DNA of 64,000 nucleotides from Mycobacterium vicinigordonae (GTDB taxonomy: Bacteria > Actinomycetota > Actinomycetes > Mycobacteriales > Mycobacteriaceae): positions 2,852,001 to 2,916,000 of the forward strand of contig NZ_CP059165.1 in assembly GCF_013466425.1 (NCBI RefSeq), written 5' to 3'. Every line of letters begins with the position of its first letter. Within the stretch, counting starts at the first letter, position 1. Both the position numbers and the translations under genes were made by a program. The notes under the pieces were generated by a model. It was not told the origin of the DNA and did no database searches. It saw nothing but the letters and a program-made list of their open reading frames with translations. This document shows positions 57,445 to 64,000 of this stretch, piece after piece.

Positions 57445-58638
57445 TCAGGCCAGGCCTGACGGCCCGCGATCGGATTTGGACAGGGGCGACGGAAAGCGGG
57501 GGCTGATCCGCACCCCGTCCAGCCATGCGGTGAGCTCATCGGCCCGCTGTTGCAGCGCTCGGCGCCCCTGCTCGCCTGGATCTTCCAGTAACTGCAGTCG
57601 GACACGGCCCTTTTGCCCGGTGCTCGTCTCCTGACACCAGCCGCCGACCACCCGCCCGTTCCACCACGCGGTCGGACCGGCGTTTCCGTTGCGGTCGAAG
57701 ATTTGTTCGCGATGATCGCCGATGTACCAATCGCGTTGCAACCAGCCCATGACGGTGGGGTCCAGTGCCGGCAGCAGCGCAGCCCACGGCGCCACGTCGG
57801 GTTCGGTAGCCAGGTCTTCGGCCAGGGCGTAGCCGGGGTTGCCGTGCACGTCCACCTCCACCGCCCCGATCGCGGCCAGCGCGACCCGGGTCGCGGTGAG
57901 CGTGGTGCCGAACCACCATTTGATGTCGGCGACGGTGGCCGGCCCGAACGTCCGAAGCCAACGCCGGACCAGATCGGCGCGGGCCGCCGCCTCGGTCGCT
58001 TGCCCGCCGCTCTCGCTCAGCCAGTCGCGGGTAATGACCCACCGCGGCCGAGACGAGGTCCAAGAACCGTCATTGGGGCCGCGCACCACCTCGCCCCGCG
58101 CGGACAGCACTGTCAACACCCGCGGCGCCACCGGAGTCGAACCACCCCAACGCTTTCCCGGGGCCGGATCATAGGTTCCAGCCAGCTCGGGCAGTGCGGC
58201 TCGCAGCTCGGGCGTATTCGCCGGACCGTGCTGCGCGAGGTGACGCAGCACGGCCGCGCCGGCTTGGTCCAGCCATTCGTCACCGTCCTCGGCGACCCCG
58301 GCCTTGTGCAGGTCGGCGACAAGGCGGCGCCGCTCGTTGTCGGCGATGGCGGTGCTGGCTGCCGCCTGAACCAGCGGCAGGTCATCGGAGTTCACCAGCC
58401 ACAACGTCCGTCGCATCGCCAGATGCTTGACTGCGGAACGTCTTTGATAGAGCAGCCGGTCCAGGCCGGCGACCGTGAAGTCGGGGCAACGGGCCCACAG
58501 CGACAGGTACGGCGTGGCGGGATCGGTGGCGTGCAAGCCGAGCAGCCCGGCCGTGACGCGCGTCGCTGAGCCCCGCGCCGCCAGAAAGTGCCTGCGCGCC
58601 AGGCGGTTTCGTCGTTCCACGACGCTGAATCGTCGCAC
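57445..58638 (-). CDS. AlkZ/YcaQ-like winged-helix DNA glycosylase
   Basis: A 397-residue protein of the HTH_42 (DUF1006) family. The N-terminal part has GLLGLHATDPATPYLSLWAR; the C-terminal part has LQRDWYIGD, whose QRD fits the Q-phi-D catalytic motif of AlkZ glycosylases, and GPTAWWNGRVVGGWCQ. Bacterial AlkZ unhooks DNA interstrand crosslinks, and the related AlkX acts on alkylated or crosslinked purines in antibiotic producers. This suggests a repair role for bulky or crosslinked bases, in keeping with uvrA nearby. ATG 58638 is 20 bases past the kinase stop region, same strand. Confidence 0.8.
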   Translation of the reverse strand: MRRFSVVERRNRLARRHFLAARGSATRVTAGLLGLHATDPATPYLSLWARCPDFTVAGLDRLLYQRRSAVKHLAMRRTLWLVNSDDLPLVQAAASTAIADNERRRLVADLHKAGVAEDGDEWLDQAGAAVLRHLAQHGPANTPELRAALPELAGTYDPAPGKRWGGSTPVAPRVLTVLSARGEVVRGPNDGSWTSSRPRWVITRDWLSESGGQATEAAARADLVRRWLRTFGPATVADIKWWFGTTLTATRVALAAIGAVEVDVHGNPGYALAEDLATEPDVAPWAALLPALDPTVMGWLQRDWYIGDHREQIFDRNGNAGPTAWWNGRVVGGWCQETSTGQKGRVRLQLLEDPGEQGRRALQQRADELTAWLDGVRISPRFPSPLSKSDRGPSGLA

Positions 58639-58658
58639 GGCTCAATAATTCCCGCGGG

Positions 58659-60425
58659 TCACTTGGGTAGCTTGGCGGCCATTTGATTGGCGACCAGCCT
58701 GGCCTGGTTGACGGTCCCGGGTGCGCAGACGTTGACGTCGAACACCACATTCGAAACCGCACTCAGCACGTGCTGGCAGGCGACCGGGTTGTCGGCCAAC
58801 GTTCGCGACAGCGCGATATTGGGCGGGTTGCCGCTGAGCGGACCGAATGTCCACTCGGAAGTCTTGCCGCTGTTGACCTGGGTCACCGACTTACCGGCGC
58901 AGTACTGCCAAGACTCCGACTGCGCTGTCACGAAGTCGGCGGCCTGCTGGGCTGACGCGAACACCACTGAGCCCTGGACCACCACGTAGCCGGGGTTACT
59001 GTTCGGCTTCTGCAACAGCTGTGCGGACATCCCGGTGTAGCCGCTGCTCTTGTAGGTCCGCGTCTGAAAACCGATGAGCGCCCCCAGACAACGCTCGTCG
59101 GACAACGTGTTCTCCGGACCCGGGTCCTTCATCTCCGAGACGTTGTGATCCACGACGATTCCGGTAGTGCCGACGATGGTGGCGATCTGCTGCTCGCTAA
59201 GTAGCAGTGAGTCCAATTGCGCCGCAGTCACCAACGGTGCCGCTGTAGGCGAAGCGGTTGTCACGGCTGCGCTGCTCGCTGTTGCCGAGGTAGTCGTGCC
59301 CGGCGCCGTTCGCTCAGCATCGCGGCTGCCGGTCATCAACCAGATGCCGACACCGGCCACGATCAGCACAACCACCAGCGCCGCGGCGGGCAACAGCCAC
59401 CTGTTGCGGCGTGGTGGCGGCGCCGCCCGCCACTGTGGCGGCGGATGTGCCGGCCCCTGCGGTGGGGGTGCCGCATACGTCGGATGCGACACCGGCGGCG
59501 TCCAGTGCGGTTGGGTGACCGGGCCGCTGGGCGGCGGCGCGTGATGCTGGGTGTGCTCGATGATGGTGGCCGCCCGGTCCCGGTCGGGAGCGCTCAGGGC
59601 CTCTTTGGCCGCACGCGCCAGCTCGCCAGCCGTCGGGAATCGGTCTGCCGGATTCTTCGCCATGCCACGATCGATCACCCTGTCGAACGCCGTCGGGACG
59701 TCCTGGCGGCTATGGCTGGGCCGCGGGACGGGCTGCATCATGTGCGCCGCCATGAGCGCGCTGAGGTTCTGCGTCTGGTAGGGGGGCGCCCCGGTGAGGC
59801 ACTCGTACAGCACGCACGCCAGCCCGTAAATGTCGGAGCGGTAGGTGGTCTCGTCGTCGGCGAACCGCTCGGGCGCCATGTATCGCCAGCTGCCCACCGC
59901 GGTGCCGGTCTTGGTGAGCTGCTGATCCGTTGCTGCCGCGGCAATGCCGAAGTCGACCAGATAGGCGAAGTCGTCGCCGGTGATCAGGATGTTCTCCGGC
60001 TTGATGTCGCGGTGGATGACGCCGGCACGGTGGGCGGCGTCCAGCGCGGCCGCCACCTGGGTGATGATCGCGACCGCGCGCGCCGGCGGCAGCGCACCGC
60101 TGCGCTCCAGCAGCGAGCTGAGGTCTTCGCCCTCAATGAAGCGCATGTCGATGTAGAGCTGACCGTCGATTTCCCCGAAGTCGTGAATCGGCACGATGTG
60201 GGGTTCCTGCAGACGCCCCGCGGTGTGGGCTTCCCGCTGCATGCGGCGCCGGAATGTGTCGTCGGAGTTGAGTTCCTGAGACATCAACTTCAGTGCGACG
60301 GTACGGTCCTTGACCGTGTCGTGGGCTTCGTAGACCTCACCCATCCCGCCACGGCCTAATAGGCGGCCCAGCTGGTACGGCCCGAACCGACGGCCGGTCC
60401 GCGAGGTCGGCAATGTGTCACTCAT
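58659..60425 (-). CDS. PknH-like transmembrane Ser/Thr protein kinase
   Basis: A 588-residue receptor kinase. The kinase domain (about 17-275) has LGRGGMGEVYEA, K46, HRDIKPEN with D140, DFG at 158-160, activation-loop threonines at 171, 173 and 175, and APE at 184-186. A proline-rich linker (about 295-340) leads to one helix (about 343-365). The external domain (about 398-588) is of the PknH sensor type, with four cysteines (ERCLGA, QYCAG, VACQHV, NVCAPG) that would form two disulphides. ATG 60425 (MSDTLPTS) was chosen over the longer ORF because it starts at the usual PknH/PknD-type N-terminus and overlaps the upstream gene's stop by 8 bases. Confidence 0.9.
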   Translation of the reverse strand: MSDTLPTSRTGRRFGPYQLGRLLGRGGMGEVYEAHDTVKDRTVALKLMSQELNSDDTFRRRMQREAHTAGRLQEPHIVPIHDFGEIDGQLYIDMRFIEGEDLSSLLERSGALPPARAVAIITQVAAALDAAHRAGVIHRDIKPENILITGDDFAYLVDFGIAAAATDQQLTKTGTAVGSWRYMAPERFADDETTYRSDIYGLACVLYECLTGAPPYQTQNLSALMAAHMMQPVPRPSHSRQDVPTAFDRVIDRGMAKNPADRFPTAGELARAAKEALSAPDRDRAATIIEHTQHHAPPPSGPVTQPHWTPPVSHPTYAAPPPQGPAHPPPQWRAAPPPRRNRWLLPAAALVVVLIVAGVGIWLMTGSRDAERTAPGTTTSATASSAAVTTASPTAAPLVTAAQLDSLLLSEQQIATIVGTTGIVVDHNVSEMKDPGPENTLSDERCLGALIGFQTRTYKSSGYTGMSAQLLQKPNSNPGYVVVQGSVVFASAQQAADFVTAQSESWQYCAGKSVTQVNSGKTSEWTFGPLSGNPPNIALSRTLADNPVACQHVLSAVSNVVFDVNVCAPGTVNQARLVANQMAAKLPK

Positions 60426-60648
60426 CGGCGTGCATTGACTCCCGGATCTGCGCCAGGCGCTCAGCGGCGGCCCGCTGACGCTCCTGGTAATCCTCCTCGA
60501 TCGACTGGCCTTCGGCCGTCTCGCCCGCCAGCTCCTCGGCCCCCACTGCGGCACCGTAGCGCGATTCGATCTTCTCGCGCACTGATTCGAACGTGGGCAC
60601 CCCCGCACTGTCGTAGCCGGGATCGGGAGCGGTCGGCTGCTCGGGCAT
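60418..60648 (-). CDS. Small acidic hypothetical protein
   Basis: A 76-residue soluble protein, rich in glutamate and alanine (PTFESVREKIESRYGAAVGAEE, then YQERQRAAAERLAQIRESM), mostly helical and probably coiled coil; a helix-hairpin is likely. Its end overlaps the kinase start by 8 bases, so the two are translationally coupled and the protein may be a kinase partner or substrate. Function unknown; PSI-like PspA or chaperone roles are not supported by any motif. Confidence 0.7.
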   Translation of the reverse strand: MPEQPTAPDPGYDSAGVPTFESVREKIESRYGAAVGAEELAGETAEGQSIEEDYQERQRAAAERLAQIRESMHADE

Positions 60649-60845
60649 GCCCGTCAGGTTACTTGGGCTGCCGACCGTCGAAATAACGCACCATCAGGTC
60701 CCAATACACCAGCGTCAGTACCATCTGGGCTGCTCGCCCAGCGCGTCCATGCGCTGCACGGATGGCAGTGCCACGCGAATATCGCCCGGCGGACCCGGGC
60801 GACTTACCCAGGCGGTGGAAGCGTCGAGGCGGACACCCGCGCCGG
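60649..60845 (-). other. Intergenic stretch after lysX with possible gene relic
   Basis: About 197 bases without a normal gene. On the minus strand a short frame reads MVLTLVYWDLMVRYFDGRQPK to a TAA at about 60661, and another overlapping frame ends MDALGEQPRWY at TGA. Both look compositionally coding but are too short, so this may be the remnant of a decayed gene or the end of one. Confidence 0.3.
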
Positions 60846-63800
60846 CTAGTGCGGCTTGGCCAACGGGAAGGGCAGCGTCTCGCGGATGCTACGTCCGGTG
60901 ATCAGCATCACCACCCGGTCCACGCCCATGCCCAGCCCGCCTGTCGGCGGCATCGCATATTCCATCGCCTGCAGGAAGTCTTCGTCGAGTTCCATCGCCT
61001 CTGGGTCGCCGCCGGCGGCCAGCAGCGACTGCTCCTCGAGTCGGCGCCGCTGTTCCACCGGATCGGTGAGCTCGCTGTAGGCGGTACCCAGTTCGACGCC
61101 CCACGCGACCAGGTCCCAGCGCTCCGCGACACCGCGTTTGCTGCGGTGCGGCCTGGTCAGCGGCGAAACCGACGTCGGGAAGTCGATGTAGAAGGTGGGC
61201 TGCTCGGTGCGCGACTCGACCAGGTGCTCATAGAGCTCCAGCACCACCGCGCCCGCATCCCAGTAGGCGCGGTAGGGGATACGGGCGGCGTCGGCGAGCT
61301 TGCGCAGCCGGGCCAGCCCGGTGTCGGGGTCGATCTGCTCACCCAGAGCTTCCGACACCGCATCGTGGACGGTCTTCACCGGCCAGATGCCGGAGATGTC
61401 GACCGGTTCCAGCCGGCTGCCGGAATCGTCCTGAGCCCTGGGCCGCATCGCGGTCTGCGCGCCGTTGGCGGCCTGGGCGGCGTTCTGGATCAATTCGCGA
61501 CAGCCCTCGATCCACACCTTGTAGTCGGCGTGCGCCTGATAGGCCTCCAGCAGGGTGAATTCGGGGTTGTGGCTGAAGTCGACGCCTTCATTGCGAAAGG
61601 CGCGACCGACCTCGAAAACCCGCTCCACGCCACCGACGCACAATCGCTTGAGGTAAAGCTCCGGGGCGATGCGCAGGAACAGGTCCATGGAGTAGGCGTT
61701 AATGTGGGTGATGAACGGCCGGGCGGTTGCGCCTCCGTGCACCTGCTGCAGCATCGGGGTCTCCACCTCGATGAATCCCTTGGCGGACAACGTTTCTCGG
61801 ATAGAGCGCAATACGGCGCTGCGGGCAGTGATCAGTTCGCGGGACTCGACGTTGACGGCCAGGTCGACATAGCGGGTGCGTACCCGGGCCTCCGGGTCGG
61901 TGAGCCCCTTCCACTTGTTCGGCAGCGGCCGCAGGCACTTGCCGATCAGACGCCAGCGGCTCACGATCAGCGACCGGGTGCCCTTGTCGCTGAATCCCAT
62001 GTGCCCGGTCATCTCGACCAGGTCGCCGAGGTCGATCGCGGCGTTAAAGTCAGCGGCCCGACCCTGCTGCAAACGCGAATTGTCCAGGAGCACTTGCATT
62101 TCGCCGGACCAATCCCGCAGATGGGCGAACAGTACGCCGCCGTAATTGCGCACGCGAAGAATGCGCCCCGACACCACGACGTCGGAGTCGTCGTCGGCGC
62201 CCAGCGCTTCGGTCACGGTGTGGGTGGGCGGCTGGCCCACCGGATAGGCGTCAATGCCGCTGTCGCGCAACTTCTTCAGCTTCGCCAGCCGCACGCGCAC
62301 CTGCTCGGGCTGACGGCGGTGCGGCTCGTCGGATTCGGGGATCTCGGCCTCTTGCAGCCCGCTGATGTCCGGAGCCGTGCCGTCGTGATGCAACAGGCCG
62401 GTTGCCACCAGCGGCTCCGGCACTGCGGGATGGTGACCGGTGTGAACCTTGTCGCGCCTACTGAACGGCAGCACCAGGAAACCCTCGGCGATCACCGAGG
62501 CGACACCGACCCGCGGGATCATGCGGGCATCCTCATAGCAGGCGTAGCGGGGTACCCATTCGGGTTGGTACTTCGCGTTGGAGCGGTAGAGCGTCTCCAG
62601 CTGCCACCACCGGGAAAAGAACACGAGCAGCCCCCGCCACAACCGCGCGACCGGTCCCGCGCCGAGCTGCTCGCCCTGCTCGAACGCGGAGCGGAAGACC
62701 GCGAAGTTCAACGAGATTCGGCTGATGCCGAGACTTTCGGCATGCAGCGTCAATTCGCTGACCATCAGCTCGATGGTGCCGTTGGGCGATTCCCGGGCAC
62801 GGCGCATCACGTCCAACGAGACCCCGGTGGTACCCCAGGGCACCAGGGACAGCATCGCGACCACCTCGCCGCCGCGATCTACCGCTTCCACCAGCAGACA
62901 GTCAGCGTCGGCCGGATCGCCCAACCGACCCAGCGCCATGGAGAATCCACGCTCGGTTTCGGTGTCGCGCCAGGCATCCGCACGCTCGACGGTTTTTGCC
63001 ATCTCGTCGGGGGAGATGTCGCGGTGCCGTCGGATGCGCACCGTCAACCCGGCGCGCCGGGCCCGGGTGACCGCCTGGCGCACGCCCCGCATCTCCGGGC
63101 CGGACAACTTGTATTCGGCGGGCCGCAGGATGGCCTCGTCACCGAGTACCAGCGCGTTGAGGCCGGCCTCGCGGAACACCTGCGCGCCGTGGGAACTCGC
63201 CCCCATGACCCCCGGCGCCCAGCCGTACGTCTGGCACAGCTGCAACCACGCGTCGATGGCCTGGGGCCACGCCTTGGGGTCACCGACGGGGTCGCCGCTG
63301 GCCAAGCAGACGCCGACTTCGACTCGGTAGGTGATGGCGGCACGCCCGCTCGGCGCGAAGATCACCGACTTGTCGCGCCGCGTCGCGAAGTAGGCCAGCG
63401 AGTCGTTCTTGCCGAACAACTCGACCAGGCCGCGGATCGCAGATTCGTCCTCGCCGGTCAGCGCATTGTCCGCCCGCTGGGACAAAAACAGCACGATCGC
63501 GGCGGCGATCAGGGCAAACGCGCCGAAGAGGCCGAATATCGCGTTCAGGAAAACGTGCGGGCGCCCGGTGAACAGATCCGAATCGGCCAAGCCGAACCCG
63601 ATCACCCGGTTGGCGACGTAGGGCAGCCGGTCGTGCGGCGCAAGCGTGCCGGGGAACATCTCGACCAGCGCCCACGACGCCAAAATCCCGATTGCGCCCC
63701 CAACCACCAGCACCGCGGCAGCCCTGAACAGAGCGCCGCGGCGCACCTTTGCCCAGAATTCTCGGTAGCCCAGCACCAGCAGGACGGTGGCCACGATGTG

Positions 63801-64000
63801 GAATGCAAAGCCGAGGTTCTCGCCGAACGCCTCGGCCGGCGTGTTGCCACCTGCGGCGATGTCGGCGGCGTTGATACTCGCGGATACCACCATGTTGCCC
63901 AGCAGCACCACCCACGCGATGCGCTTGCGCGCGGTGAGCGCGGCCGCCAGCAACGCCAGCACGAACGACCACGCGAAGCTGGTATCGGGGAAGTTGAACA
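60846..64000 (-). CDS. lysX: Bifunctional lysylphosphatidylglycerol synthetase/lysyl-tRNA synthetase, 5' end outside window
   Basis: The frame is open to the right edge (about 1050 of a remembered 1172 residues), so the N-terminus is missing. The visible part starts with membrane helices ([20 protein letters not shown] and others), then the DUF2156 MprF-like domain ([48 protein letters not shown]), an OB-fold ([24 protein letters not shown]), and the class II lysyl-tRNA synthetase with [20 protein letters not shown] and [14 protein letters not shown]. LysX charges a tRNA with lysine and transfers it to phosphatidylglycerol, giving positive charge to the membrane and resistance to cationic peptides. 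Corresponds to Rv1640c. Confidence 0.96.
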   Translation of the reverse strand, partial: FNFPDTSFAWSFVLALLAAALTARKRIAWVVLLGNMVVSASINAADIAAGGNTPAEAFGENLGFAFHIVATVLLVLGYREFWAKVRRGALFRAAAVLVVGGAIGILASWALVEMFPGTLAPHDRLPYVANRVIGFGLADSDLFTGRPHVFLNAIFGLFGAFALIAAAIVLFLSQRADNALTGEDESAIRGLVELFGKNDSLAYFATRRDKSVIFAPSGRAAITYRVEVGVCLASGDPVGDPKAWPQAIDAWLQLCQTYGWAPGVMGASSHGAQVFREAGLNALVLGDEAILRPAEYKLSGPEMRGVRQAVTRARRAGLTVRIRRHRDISPDEMAKTVERADAWRDTETERGFSMALGRLGDPADADCLLVEAVDRGGEVVAMLSLVPWGTTGVSLDVMRRARESPNGTIELMVSELTLHAESLGISRISLNFAVFRSAFEQGEQLGAGPVARLWRGLLVFFSRWWQLETLYRSNAKYQPEWVPRYACYEDARMIPRVGVASVIAEGFLVLPFSRRDKVHTGHHPAVPEPLVATGLLHHDGTAPDISGLQEAEIPESDEPHRRQPEQVRVRLAKLKKLRDSGIDAYPVGQPPTHTVTEALGADDDSDVVVSGRILRVRNYGGVLFAHLRDWSGEMQVLLDNSRLQQGRAADFNAAIDLGDLVEMTGHMGFSDKGTRSLIVSRWRLIGKCLRPLPNKWKGLTDPEARVRTRYVDLAVNVESRELITARSAVLRSIRETLSAKGFIEVETPMLQQVHGGATARPFITHINAYSMDLFLRIAPELYLKRLCVGGVERVFEVGRAFRNEGVDFSHNPEFTLLEAYQAHADYKVWIEGCRELIQNAAQAANGAQTAMRPRAQDDSGSRLEPVDISGIWPVKTVHDAVSEALGEQIDPDTGLARLRKLADAARIPYRAYWDAGAVVLELYEHLVESRTEQPTFYIDFPTSVSPLTRPHRSKRGVAERWDLVAWGVELGTAYSELTDPVEQRRRLEEQSLLAAGGDPEAMELDEDFLQAMEYAMPPTGGLGMGVDRVVMLITGRSIRETLPFPLAKPH

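Overview
The window is a GC-rich (roughly two-thirds G+C) chromosomal segment from a slow-growing mycobacterium. Gene order is that of the Mycobacterium tuberculosis chaA-trp-lgt-pykA-cyd-polA-rpsA-uvrB-uvrA-lysX region (Rv1607 to Rv1640c, compared from memory), and most proteins look like close orthologues. Several accessory blocks that I do not recall from the M. tuberculosis complex interrupt that backbone. I infer a relative outside the complex, of the M. kansasii / M. marinum kind, and do not claim a species.

Layout. 1-8.3 kb: end of a cation/proton antiporter (chaA), peroxiredoxin bcpB, then a tightly packed tryptophan operon (trpE, a membrane protein, trpC, trpB, trpA) coupled to lgt, whose product has a very long acidic repeated tail. 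8.4-16 kb: a small DUF2752 membrane protein, pyruvate kinase, acyl-CoA thioesterase tesB, then an insertion of a TIR-transmembrane-14xWD40 gene and a secreted MTB12-like protein, followed by an MprF-like DUF2156 membrane protein. 16-22 kb (minus strand): cydABDC, encoding cytochrome bd oxidase and its ABC exporter, with a perfect-armed BlaI-like palindrome upstream. 22-26.7 kb: HdeD-like protein, membrane adenylyl cyclase, tRNA-Leu(CAA), the ANTAR regulator pdtaR, and a thiolase-like/DUF35 pair. 26.7-34.9 kb: polA, rpsA, coaE, a DUF2889 protein, a TetR regulator, a SRPBCC protein and a DUF402 protein.

34.9-45.3 kb is the main accessory block: an Rv1747-like FHA-ABC exporter divergent from a PknF-like receptor kinase, with a long imperfect inverted repeat between them, then a three-gene SMC complex (JetA/JetB/JetC, Wadjet or MksFEB type) that lacks the nuclease gene jetD. 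45.6-56.5 kb: uvrB with two tandem MFS exporters, a CapA-like mannosyltransferase, a cAMP-binding universal stress protein, a metallo-beta-lactamase-fold hydrolase, and uvrA. Both uvrB and uvrA carry sequences matching the LexA-independent RecA_NDp (PafBC) promoter consensus. 56.5-64 kb: a DMT-type transporter, an AlkZ-like DNA glycosylase, a PknH-like kinase preceded by a small overlapping gene, and lysX, which runs off the right edge.

The most interesting elements are the TIR-WD40 receptor-like protein, the JetABC operon without its nuclease beside uvrB, the matched DNA-damage promoters on uvrA and uvrB, and the kinase/FHA-transporter pair around a large inverted repeat. All functions are inferred from sequence features and remembered family knowledge; no search was run.
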